From contig NZ_LT899436.1 in the NCBI RefSeq assembly GCF_900198195.1, forward strand, positions 1,765,001-1,829,000: 64,000 nucleotides of DNA, written 5' to 3'. Below, piece after piece: positions 10,701 to 18,176 of the stretch; the first letter of the stretch is position 1; every line of letters begins with the position of its first letter. This DNA is from Tenacibaculum jejuense (GTDB taxonomy: Bacteria > Bacteroidota > Bacteroidia > Flavobacteriales > Flavobacteriaceae). The notes beneath the pieces are model-generated. The model worked only from the letters and a program-made list of their open reading frames with translations, did no database searches and was not told the DNA's origin. Made by a program: the position numbers and the translations under genes.

Positions 10701-13700
10701 TGACAGCAAAAGCAGTATTTACCTCATTGGTTACCGATCCATCGACTTCGGTTGCTGTTATAATATAAGGATCTGCAGTTGTTCCTGTTCCAGTAACCAC
10801 ATTAATTCCAGCCCCTTGCACACTCGTTTCAGAACCATCAGCAACAAGAGAAGAAAGGTCTACAGTAAGATCCGCTCCATTTTCAATACCTACGGTTAAT
10901 ACATTAGTTGTTGCATTGAGTGTTAATACATCAATATCTTGATCATCTGTACCTAAAGCAGTAAGCGGTACAGATAGCGTTCCATTGCTATCTGTGATTT
11001 CTAAATTACCAGCATTGACAGCAAAAGCAGTATTTACCTCATTGGTTACCGATCCATCGACTTCGGTTGCTGTTATAATATAAGGATCTGCCGTTGTTCC
11101 GGTTCCAGTAACCACATTAATTCCCAGCCTCCTTGTACATCTACGTTTCAGTTTAATTCCGCTCTGTACACTCGTTTCAGATCCATCAGCAACAAGAGAA
11201 GAAAGGTCTACAGTAAGATCCGCTCCATTTTCAATACCTACGGTTAATACATTAGTTGTTGCATTGAGTGTTAATACATCAATATCTTGATCATCTGTAC
11301 CTAAAGCAGTAAGCGGTACAGATAGCGTTCCATTGCTATCTGTGATTTCTAAATTACCAGCATTGACAGCAAAAGCAGTATTTACCTCATTGGTTACCGA
11401 TCCATCGACTTCGGTAGCAGTAATGATATAAGGATCTGCAGTTGTTCCTGTTCCAGTAACCACATTAATTCCAGCCCCTTGCACACTCGTTTCAGAACCA
11501 TCAGCAACAAGAGAAGAAAGGTCTACAGTAAGATCCGCTCCATTTTCAATACCTACGGTTAATACATTAGTTGTTGCATTGAGTGTTAATACATCAATAT
11601 CTTGATCATCTGTACCTAAAGCAGTAAGCGGTACAGAAAGTGTTCCATTAGAATCTGTAATTTCTAAATTACCAGCATTGACAGCAAAAGCAGTATTTAC
11701 CTCATTGGTTACCGATCCATCGACTTCGGTAGCAGTAATGATATAAGGATCTGCAGTTGTTCCTGTTCCAGTTACCACATTAATTCCCGCCCCTTGTACA
11801 CTCGTTTCAGATCCATCAGCAACAAGAGAAGAAAGGTCTACAGTAAGATCCGCTCCATTTTCAATACCTACGGTTAATACATTAGTTGTTGCATTGAGTG
11901 TTAATACATCAATATCTTGATCATCTGTACCTAAAGCAGTAAGCGGTACAGAAAGTGTTCCATTAGAATCTGTAATTTCTAAATTACCAGCATTGACAGC
12001 AAAAGCAGTATTTACCTCATTGGTTACCGATCCATCGACTTCGGTAGCAGTAATGATATAAGGATCTGCAGTTGTTCCTGTTCCAGTTACCACATTAATT
12101 CCCGCCCCTTGTACACTCGTTTCAGATCCATCAGCAACAAGAGAAGAAAGGTCTACAGTAAGATCCGCTCCATTTTCAATACCTACGGTTAATACATTAG
12201 TTGTTGCATTGAGTGTTAATACATCAATATCTTGATCATCTGTACCTAAAGCAGTAAGCGGTACAGAAAGTGTTCCATTAGAATCTGTGATTTCTAAATT
12301 ACCAGCATTGACAGCAAAAGCAGTATTTACCTCATTGGTTACCGATCCATCGACTTCGGTAGCAGTAATGATATAAGGATCTGCAGTTGTTCCGGTTCCA
12401 GTAACCACATTAATTCCAGCCCCTTGCACACTCGTTTCAGAACCATCAGCAACAAGAGAAGAAAGGTCTACAGTAAGATCCGCTCCATTTTCAATACCTA
12501 CGGTTAATACATTAGTTGTTGCATTGAGTGTTAATACATCAATATCTTGATCATCTGTACCTAAAGCAGTAAGCGGTACAGATAGCGTTCCATTGCTATC
12601 TGTGATTTCTAAATTACCAGCATTGACAGCAAAAGCAGTATTTACCTCATTGGTTACCGATCCATCGACTTCGGTTGCTGTTATAATATAAGGATCTGCA
12701 GTTGTTCCGGTTCCAGTAACCACATTAATTCCAGCTCCTTGTACACGAGTTTCAGATCCATCAGCAACAAGAGAAGAAAGGTCTACAGTAAGATCCGCTC
12801 CATTTTCAATACCTACGGTTAATACATTAGTTGTTGCATTGAGTGTTAATACATCAATATCTTGATCATCTGTACCTAAAGCAGTAAGCGGTACAGATAG
12901 CGTTCCATTGCTATCTGTGATTTCTAAATTACCAGCATTGACAGCAAAAGCAGTATTTACCTCATTGGTTACCGATCCATCGACTTCGGTAGCAGTAATG
13001 ATATAAGGATCTGCAGTTGTTCCTGTTCCAGTTACCACATTAATTCCCGCCCCTTGTACACTCGTTTCAGATCCATCAGCAACAAGAGAAGAAAGGTCTA
13101 CAGTAAGATCCGCTCCATTTTCAATACCTACGGTTAATACATTAGTTGTTGCATTGAGTGTTAATACATCAATATCTTGATCATCTGTACCTAAAGCAGT
13201 AAGCGGTACAGAAAGTGTTCCATTAGAATCTGTAATTTCTAAATTACCAGCATTGACAGCAAAAGCAGTATTTACCTCATTGGTTACCGATCCATCGACT
13301 TCGGTAGCAGTAATGATATAAGGATCTGCAGTTGTTCCTGTTCCAGTAACCACATTAATTCCCGCCCCTTGTACACTCGTTTCAGATCCATCAGCAACAA
13401 GAGAAGAAAGGTCTACAGTAAGATCCGCTCCATTTTCAATACCTACGGTTAATACATTAGTTGTTGCATTGAGTGTTAATACATCAATATCTTGATCATC
13501 TGTACCTAAAGCAGTAAGCGGTACAGAAAGTGTTCCATTAGAATCTGTGATTTCTAAATTACCAGCATTGACAGCAAAAGCAGTATTTACCTCATTGGTT
13601 ACCGATCCATCGACTTCGGTAGCAGTAATGATATAAGGATCTGCAGTTGTTCCTGTTCCAGTTACCACATTAATTCCCGCCCCTTGTACACTCGTTTCAG

Positions 13701-15864
13701 ATCCATCAGCAACAAGAGAAGAAAGGTCTACAGTAAGATCCGCTCCATTTTCAATACCTACGGTTAATACATTAGTTGTTGCATTGAGTGTTAATACATC
13801 AATATCTTGATCATCTGTACCTAAAGCAGTAAGCGGTACAGAAAGTGTTCCATTAGAATCTGTGATTTCTAAATTACCAGCATTGACAGCAAAAGCAGTA
13901 TTTACCTCATTGGTTACCGATCCATCGACTTCGGTTGCTGTTATAATATAAGGATCTGCAGTTGTTCCGGTTCCAGTAACCACATTAATTCCCGCCCCTT
14001 GTACACTCGTTTCAGATCCATCAGCAACAAGAGAAGAAAGGTCTACAGTAAGATCCGCTCCATTTTCAATACCTACGGTTAATACATTAGTTGTTGCATT
14101 GAGTGTTAATACATCAATATCTTGATCATCTGTACCTAAAGCAGTAAGCGGTACAGAAAGTGTTCCATTAGAATCTGTGATTTCTAAATTACCAGCATTG
14201 ACAGCAAAAGCAGTATTTACCTCATTGGTTACCGATCCATCGACTTCGGTTGCTGTTATAATATAAGGATCTGCAGTTGTTCCGGTTCCAGTAACCACAT
14301 TAATTCCAGCCCCTTGCACACTCGTTTCAGATCCATCAGCAACAAGAGAAGAAAGGTCTACAGTAAGATCCGCTCCATTTTCAATACCTACGGTTAATAC
14401 ATTAGTTGTTGCATTGAGTGTTAATACATCAATATCTTGATCATCTGTACCTAAAGCAGTAAGCGGTACAGATAGCGTTCCATTGCTATCTGTGATTTCT
14501 AAATTACCAGCATTGACAGCAAAAGCAGTATTTACCTCATTGGTTACCGATCCATCGACTTCGGTAGCAGTAATGATATAAGGATCTGCAGTTGTTCCTG
14601 TTCCAGTAACCACATTAATTCCAGCCCCTTGCACACTCGTTTCAGAACCATCAGCAACAAGAGAAGAAAGGTCTACAGTAAGATCCGCTCCATTTTCAAT
14701 ACCTACGGTTAATACATTAGTTGTTGCATTGAGTGTTAATACATCAATATCTTGATCATCTGTACCTAAAGCAGTAAGCGGTACAGAAAGTGTTCCATTA
14801 GAATCTGTAATTTCTAAATTACCAGCATTGACAGCAAAAGCAGTATTTACCTCATTGGTTACCGATCCATCGACTTCGGTAGCAGTAATGATATAAGGAT
14901 CTGCAGTTGTTCCTGTTCCAGTTACCACATTAATTCCCGCCCCTTGTACACTCGTTTCAGAACCATCAGCAACAAGAGAAGAAAGGTCTACAGTAAGATC
15001 CGCTCCATTTTCAATACCTACGGTTAATACATTAGTTGTTGCATTGAGTGTTAATACATCAATATCTTGATCATCTGTACCTAAAGCAGTAAGCGGTACA
15101 GAAAGTGTTCCATTAGAATCTGTGATTTCTAAATTACCAGCATTGACAGCAAAAGCAGTATTTACCTCATTGGTTACCGATCCATCGACTTCAGTAGCAG
15201 TAATGATATAAGGATCTGCAGTTGTTCCTGTTCCAGATATAGTATTAATACCAGCTACGCTAATTTTAGTTTCAGATCCATTAGTGACTAGTGAAGATAG
15301 ATCAACAGTTACACTGTTCCCATTTTCTATTCCTACTGTTAATTCATTTGTCGTAGAATTGAATGTTAAGTTATCAATATTTTGATCATCTGAACTGCTA
15401 GAAAGGACAGATAAATCTATAGCTGTTGCGCTAGAGTTATTGGTAATAGTAAGAATATTTCCATTCAATTGAAGATCTTGTATTTCATTTGTTGGATCAC
15501 TATCATTATCTTCTGCTAAAGAAGAAAGGTCTACCGAGTTTCCATTTGATAGCGTAAGAATATTGGTTGCTGGATTGAAAATTAATTGTCTGGCTCCTCC
15601 ACCTGCATTACAAAGGCTTTCCCAACTTGTACCAATATATTGGTGAACACATTTCTCGTCAGTATTGTAAACCAAGGCACCTTCGAGAGGAGTAATTCTG
15701 TTCATTTGTAGGGTACTAACTCTTGTTAGGACGAAAACTTTATCTGGGCTTTCTAATTCAAGTAAAGAATTGATGTCTATTGTATTAGGATTATCACCTA
15801 CTTTTACTTGTGAATAGCTAGAAAATCCAATTATAACTATTAGAATACATATGATTTTCTTCAT
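7762..15864 (-). CDS. Giant repeat protein, putative surface adhesin
   Basis: The 2700-residue protein opens the five-gene operon. A signal peptide covers about residues 1-18. A divergent head module follows (VLTRVSTLQMN, ALVYNTDEKCVHQYIGTSW), which is distantly related to the YSTDEK module of its neighbours. Then come degenerate repeats and about 21.5 copies of a 105-residue unit (EVDGSVTNEV, LGTDDQDIDVLTLNATTN, VDLSSLVADGSET, TGTGTTADPYIITAT). The unit is acidic and Asp/Thr/Gly-rich, with no positively charged residue in the standard copy, as in calcium-bound adhesin stalks. The C-terminal 250 residues are unique and end in YLYRLDRNWYFSVQDF. No type IX sorting domain is visible. Repeats differ almost only at synonymous sites; one unit has S to R (SETRVQ), and one junction carries an 11-residue net insertion. 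Confidence 0.88.
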   Translation of the reverse strand: MKKIICILIVIIGFSSYSQVKVGDNPNTIDINSLLELESPDKVFVLTRVSTLQMNRITPLEGALVYNTDEKCVHQYIGTSWESLCNAGGGARQLIFNPATNILTLSNGNSVDLSSLAEDNDSDPTNEIQDLQLNGNILTITNNSSATAIDLSVLSSSSDDQNIDNLTFNSTTNELTVGIENGNSVTVDLSSLVTNGSETKISVAGINTISGTGTTADPYIITATEVDGSVTNEVNTAFAVNAGNLEITDSNGTLSVPLTALGTDDQDIDVLTLNATTNVLTVGIENGADLTVDLSSLVADGSETSVQGAGINVVTGTGTTADPYIITATEVDGSVTNEVNTAFAVNAGNLEITDSNGTLSVPLTALGTDDQDIDVLTLNATTNVLTVGIENGADLTVDLSSLVADGSETSVQGAGINVVTGTGTTADPYIITATEVDGSVTNEVNTAFAVNAGNLEITDSNGTLSVPLTALGTDDQDIDVLTLNATTNVLTVGIENGADLTVDLSSLVADGSETSVQGAGINVVTGTGTTADPYIITATEVDGSVTNEVNTAFAVNAGNLEITDSNGTLSVPLTALGTDDQDIDVLTLNATTNVLTVGIENGADLTVDLSSLVADGSETSVQGAGINVVTGTGTTADPYIITATEVDGSVTNEVNTAFAVNAGNLEITDSNGTLSVPLTALGTDDQDIDVLTLNATTNVLTVGIENGADLTVDLSSLVADGSETSVQGAGINVVTGTGTTADPYIITATEVDGSVTNEVNTAFAVNAGNLEITDSNGTLSVPLTALGTDDQDIDVLTLNATTNVLTVGIENGADLTVDLSSLVADGSETSVQGAGINVVTGTGTTADPYIITATEVDGSVTNEVNTAFAVNAGNLEITDSNGTLSVPLTALGTDDQDIDVLTLNATTNVLTVGIENGADLTVDLSSLVADGSETSVQGAGINVVTGTGTTADPYIITATEVDGSVTNEVNTAFAVNAGNLEITDSNGTLSVPLTALGTDDQDIDVLTLNATTNVLTVGIENGADLTVDLSSLVADGSETRVQGAGINVVTGTGTTADPYIITATEVDGSVTNEVNTAFAVNAGNLEITDSNGTLSVPLTALGTDDQDIDVLTLNATTNVLTVGIENGADLTVDLSSLVADGSETSVQGAGINVVTGTGTTADPYIITATEVDGSVTNEVNTAFAVNAGNLEITDSNGTLSVPLTALGTDDQDIDVLTLNATTNVLTVGIENGADLTVDLSSLVADGSETSVQGAGINVVTGTGTTADPYIITATEVDGSVTNEVNTAFAVNAGNLEITDSNGTLSVPLTALGTDDQDIDVLTLNATTNVLTVGIENGADLTVDLSSLVADGSETSVQGAGINVVTGTGTTADPYIITATEVDGSVTNEVNTAFAVNAGNLEITDSNGTLSVPLTALGTDDQDIDVLTLNATTNVLTVGIENGADLTVDLSSLVADGSETSVQGAGINVVTGTGTTADPYIITATEVDGSVTNEVNTAFAVNAGNLEITDSNGTLSVPLTALGTDDQDIDVLTLNATTNVLTVGIENGADLTVDLSSLVADGSETSVQSGIKLKRRCTRRLGINVVTGTGTTADPYIITATEVDGSVTNEVNTAFAVNAGNLEITDSNGTLSVPLTALGTDDQDIDVLTLNATTNVLTVGIENGADLTVDLSSLVADGSETSVQGAGINVVTGTGTTADPYIITATEVDGSVTNEVNTAFAVNAGNLEITDSNGTLSVPLTALGTDDQDIDVLTLNATTNVLTVGIENGADLTVDLSSLVADGSETSVQGAGINVVTGTGTTADPYIITATEVDGSVTNEVNTAFAVNAGNLEITDSNGTLSVPLTALGTDDQDIDVLTLNATTNVLTVGIENGADLTVDLSSLVADGSETSVQGAGINVVTGTGTTADPYIITATEVDGSVTNEVNTAFAVNAGNLEITDSNGTLSVPLTALGTDDQDIDVLTLNATTNVLTVGIENGADLTVDLSSLVADGSETSVQGAGINVVTGTGTTADPYIITATEVDGSVTNEVNTAFAVNAGNLEITDSNGTLSVPLTALGTDDQDIDVLTLNATTNVLTVGIENGADLTVDLSSLVADGSETSVQGAGINVVTGTGTTADPYIITATEVDGSVTNEVNTAFAVNAGNLEITDSNGTLSVPLTALGTDDQDIDVLTLNATTNVLTVGIENGADLTVDLSSLVADGSETSVQGAGINVVTGTGTTADPYIITATEVDGSVTNEVNTAFAVNAGNLEITDSNGTLSVPLTALGTDDQDIDVLTLNATTNVLTVGIENGADLTVDLSSLVADGSETSVQGAGINVVTGTGTTADPYIITATEVDGSVTNEVNTAFAVNAGNLEITDSNGTLSVPLTALGTDDQDIDVLTLNATTNVLTVGIENGADLTVDLSSLVADGSETSVQGAGINVVTGTGTTADPYIITATEVDGSVTNEVNTAFAVNAGNLQITDSNGTLSVPLTALGTDDQTVDQFTFNTTNNQLSISLEDDGAAPLIVDLSSLVSNVTTVAQAGSLSGRTIATHSSNGTNTNIQETVTTLTQNDTPSSSDPSATGEITYTDESGTTSTAQVVSADANNNLQVGTDGGAYLSGSTIRAMGKVNGTTGNLLRSQGVTSVTRNGVGNYTVTIPDRGNADYVVQLTVFSVGNLQVTGQVIAQTSNSFTVQLYGSNVYLYRLDRNWYFSVQDF
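8420..15236. repeat. Tandem 315-bp coding repeat, about 21.5 copies
   Basis: A 315-bp unit recurs in phase inside the giant gene; one marker segment (acctcattggttaccg) occurs 22 times from 8516 to 15164. That distance equals 21 x 315 plus 33 bases, the 33 bases being the insertion at about 11119-11180. Units fall into a few synonymous sequence types, for example Ser codons AGC or TCT in TDSNGTL, and the order of types repeats every five units (1575 bp) over 9713-12895. This indicates recent block duplication by unequal recombination. The copy number should be treated as assembly-dependent. Confidence 0.97.
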
Positions 15865-15910
15865 GATCGGGGTAATTTTCTATTGCATAAATGTAATAAA
15901 ACGTTGTTGT

Positions 15911-15943
15911 ATAATTAAGACACACGGACATTAAAATAGTCAC
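15911..15943 (-). promoter_or_regulatory. Motif GTGAC-N15-GTGTC, copy A (surface operon promoter)
   Basis: On the minus strand TTGTGAC (-35-like, core 15939-15943) is followed after exactly 15 bases by GTGTCTTAATTATA (-10-like, core 15919-15923). The giant-protein start codon is 55 bases further on, so a leader of about 45 bases is expected. Beyond the core, copies A and B share TGTGTCTTAATT. No TAnnTTTG element is visible here, which supports use of an alternative sigma factor. Confidence 0.65.
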
Positions 15944-15994
15944 AAAAAGTTGATTTTCAATATCTGTATAAGATGGAAGGACGTTTTTGTTCTT

Positions 15995-17041
15995 CTATTG
16001 GAGTTTTTTAATCGATGAAATGTAACTTTTTAGTTCGTACATTTCTGTAATAAATTTTTTTGCACTTTTGTAGGGGATTTTATTGGTTTTGTGATTAACA
16101 GTAGCTATTTGGAATAAAGATTTCCAGTGTGTTCTAATAGCTTTTAAAGCTTGAAAATAAGAAAATTTTTTGGAATCATAAATGTGAGTTGGTTCAGCAA
16201 TAATTCCGTTAATTTCTAAAACTTTAAAATCAGAACCGTTTTCTAAGCTTTCAAAAGAATTATATTTCAGATCTACTCTTCCGTAATACCAACCATTAAT
16301 TGATTTACTTAAGCTATCAAAAGTATTTTCTAATTGTGTTGATATTAAATGATTTCCATTTATAAATTGTGTTCCTTTGGAATGATTTCCAATGACTGTA
16401 AGTTTTATTTTTTGATTATAATCTGGAATGTTATTGAGATTACCAGTGTGAATTTTTTCCAGTAAATCAAGATAAATTATAGCTCTTTCATCTTTAAGAA
16501 TGAGTTCTCTTAATGTAGATTTACCATCACCAATAACTGTTAAAAACTTTTTTAGTGTGATAGAACTAATGTGACCTTTTTCTTCGTTTGGTTTCCTGTG
16601 ATAAAATACACCACATTCATTTTCATGAGTTAAAAACTCTTGTATGATAATGTCTATTGGATAATTAATTAAATACTTTTCTAGATCACTTTCAGAATTT
16701 ATCTTTTCAACTAATAAGCCTCTAAAACCAATATCTGGTTTAGCTATTAAGGGGAAAGTAATGTTTTTAGAATTTAATTCTTTTAAAACTGTGTTGAAGT
16801 TTGTGTTTGGTTTTACAAGAACTGATTTTGGACGATATTTTTCAGGAACTAATTGAATGGTATGAAATTTACTTTCTGTTCCATTACCTGAACTTTTTAT
16901 AGCAGGGTTAGCAGCACTAAAGAAAGCAGGGTGCTTTGCTCTTATGGCTAAATAAAAAGCATAAGGAAGGTTTGGGACATAGAACATTGAAGAAGGCCAA
17001 TGTTCCCAATTTCTTATTTTTTCAAATTTAGTTTTCGTCAT
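15995..17041 (-). CDS. ATP-grasp family ligase-like protein
   Basis: The 348-residue protein looks like an ATP-grasp enzyme of the D-Ala-D-Ala-ligase/carbamoyl-phosphate-synthase-like group: a nucleotide-binding segment (FPLIAKPDIGFRG), IIIQEFL, a central basic loop and the acidic metal site near YYGRVDLKYNSF and FKVLEINGIIAEPTHIY. Such enzymes join a carboxylate to an amine or thiol through an acyl phosphate; the substrate here is unknown. It has no signal peptide. Its ATG overlaps the stop of the small membrane protein by one base (TAATG), and murQ lies just upstream, so it belongs to a three-gene operon. A link to cell-wall recycling is suggested only by that context. Confidence 0.8.
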   Translation of the reverse strand: MTKTKFEKIRNWEHWPSSMFYVPNLPYAFYLAIRAKHPAFFSAANPAIKSSGNGTESKFHTIQLVPEKYRPKSVLVKPNTNFNTVLKELNSKNITFPLIAKPDIGFRGLLVEKINSESDLEKYLINYPIDIIIQEFLTHENECGVFYHRKPNEEKGHISSITLKKFLTVIGDGKSTLRELILKDERAIIYLDLLEKIHTGNLNNIPDYNQKIKLTVIGNHSKGTQFINGNHLISTQLENTFDSLSKSINGWYYGRVDLKYNSFESLENGSDFKVLEINGIIAEPTHIYDSKKFSYFQALKAIRTHWKSLFQIATVNHKTNKIPYKSAKKFITEMYELKSYISSIKKLQ

Positions 17042-17277
17042 TAATCTTCAAATAAAGTATCTAATAAAGATTTGAATGTTTTAAATCCAAAATAAACTGT
17101 GTATAATATTAGCAAAATACCTAAAATTAATAAAACGTAAGCTATAATTATTTTAGGCATTTCTGTAAAAGCTCGTTGAGCTCGAAAAGCTAGACTTAAA
17201 ATAACAGGAGAAATCACTAAAAGTGATAATAAAATTAGGAATTTTTTTATCGGTTTTTCATAAGATTTATTAGTCAT
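17041..17277 (-). CDS. Small two-TM membrane protein, DUF6095-like
   Basis: The protein is taken to start at the ATG at 17277 (MTNKSYEKPIKKF), giving 78 residues. An upstream ATG at 17310 would only lengthen the overlap with murQ. Two hydrophobic segments are clear (about FLILLSLLVISPVILSLAF and IIIAYVLLILGILLILYTV), separated by a short basic loop. It resembles the DUF6095 family, which in flavobacteria often follows murQ; that assignment is from memory of the family. It overlaps the end of murQ by 8 bases and the start of the ATP-grasp gene by one base, a strongly coupled operon. Its function is unknown. Confidence 0.75.
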   Translation of the reverse strand: MTNKSYEKPIKKFLILLSLLVISPVILSLAFRAQRAFTEMPKIIIAYVLLILGILLILYTVYFGFKTFKSLLDTLFED

Positions 17278-18088
17278 TTGCTTTAAATTTAAGTATTGCT
17301 TCTCTAACATTTCCGTATTTTTCTAATAATACTTTCGCAGTATCTTGGTCTATATTTAGTTCTGAAACTAACATTTTTTGTCCTCGTTCTACTAACTTTT
17401 TGTTTGATAATTGCATGTCAACCATTTTGTTTCCTTTTACTTTACCAAGTTGTATCATAGAAGTCGTAGAAATCATATTTAAAACTAATTTTTGTGCTGT
17501 ACCAGCTTTCATACGTGAACTTCCTGTAACAAATTCTGGGCCTACAATTACTGTAATTGGGAATTTGGCAGTTAAGGCTAAAGGACTTTCTTCATTACAA
17601 GTGATACATCCTGTTGCTATATGACTGGCGTTGCATTTTTTTAAGGCATTAACAACATATGGAGTAGTACCTGAGGCTGCTATACCGACAACAACGTCTT
17701 TTTCTGAAATTTTATGATTCACAAGATCTAACCATCCTTGTTCAGTAGAGTCTTCTGCAAATTCTACAGCTTTTCGAATTGCAGTATCACCACCTGCAAT
17801 TAAACCAATAACAAGATCATGAGAAACACCAAAAGTAGGAGGACATTCAGAGGCGTCTACAACTCCTAATCTACCACTTGTACCTGCACCAAGATAAAAT
17901 AAACGACCACCATTTTTTAGTTTATTAACGACTACTTCTACTAACTGTTTTATCTGTGGAATAGCTTTTTCCACAGCATTTGGTACAGTTTTATCTTCAT
18001 TGTTAATATTAACCAATAACTCGTTAAGATCCATTTTATCAAGATCGTTATAGTTAGACTCTTGTTCTGTAGTTTTAATAAAATTCAT
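17270..18088 (-). CDS. murQ: N-acetylmuramic acid 6-phosphate etherase
   Basis: MurQ cleaves the lactyl ether of MurNAc-6-phosphate to GlcNAc-6-phosphate and D-lactate during peptidoglycan recycling in the cytoplasm. The 272-residue protein has the SIS-domain phosphosugar site FYLGAGTSGRLGVVDASE (about residues 64-81), with the family's general-acid glutamate at E81 in ASECPPT. GIAASGTTPYV follows as the second phosphate-binding stretch, then GSSRMKAGTAQK. It is slightly shorter than the about 300-residue proteobacterial enzymes. It heads an operon with a small membrane protein and an ATP-grasp gene, and is divergent from mscS. A perfect TAnnTTTG element ends only 4 bases before its ATG, so its mRNA may be leaderless. 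Confidence 0.95.
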   Translation of the reverse strand: MNFIKTTEQESNYNDLDKMDLNELLVNINNEDKTVPNAVEKAIPQIKQLVEVVVNKLKNGGRLFYLGAGTSGRLGVVDASECPPTFGVSHDLVIGLIAGGDTAIRKAVEFAEDSTEQGWLDLVNHKISEKDVVVGIAASGTTPYVVNALKKCNASHIATGCITCNEESPLALTAKFPITVIVGPEFVTGSSRMKAGTAQKLVLNMISTTSMIQLGKVKGNKMVDMQLSNKKLVERGQKMLVSELNIDQDTAKVLLEKYGNVREAILKFKAND

Positions 18089-18092
18089 ACAT

Positions 18093-18100
18093 CAAATTTA
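18093..18100 (-). promoter_or_regulatory. -7 element of murQ (leaderless spacing)
   Basis: TAAATTTG on the minus strand matches the Bacteroidota -7 consensus TAnnTTTG and ends 4 bases before the murQ ATG. No good TTG -33 element is seen. Confidence 0.4.
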
Positions 18101-18121
18101 CAACTTATTATTATTTGCTTA

Positions 18122-18146
18122 GTGACTAAAATGAATTAGAAGTGTC
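18122..18146 (+). promoter_or_regulatory. Motif GTGAC-N15-GTGTC, copy C (mscS promoter)
   Basis: GTGAC at 18122-18126 and GTGTC at 18142-18146 are separated by exactly 15 bases, as in copies A and B, but here on the plus strand. The mscS start codon lies 30 bases downstream, a normal promoter distance. Flanking bases differ from A and B, so the two boxes are the conserved part. Confidence 0.62.
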
Positions 18147-18176
18147 TAACATTTTGAATCAATAAAAAATCAAAAT

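Noticed and set aside
8420..15236. Repeat array as a CRISPR
   Set aside because: The unit is 315 bp, contiguous without spacers, and in frame inside one large protein gene.
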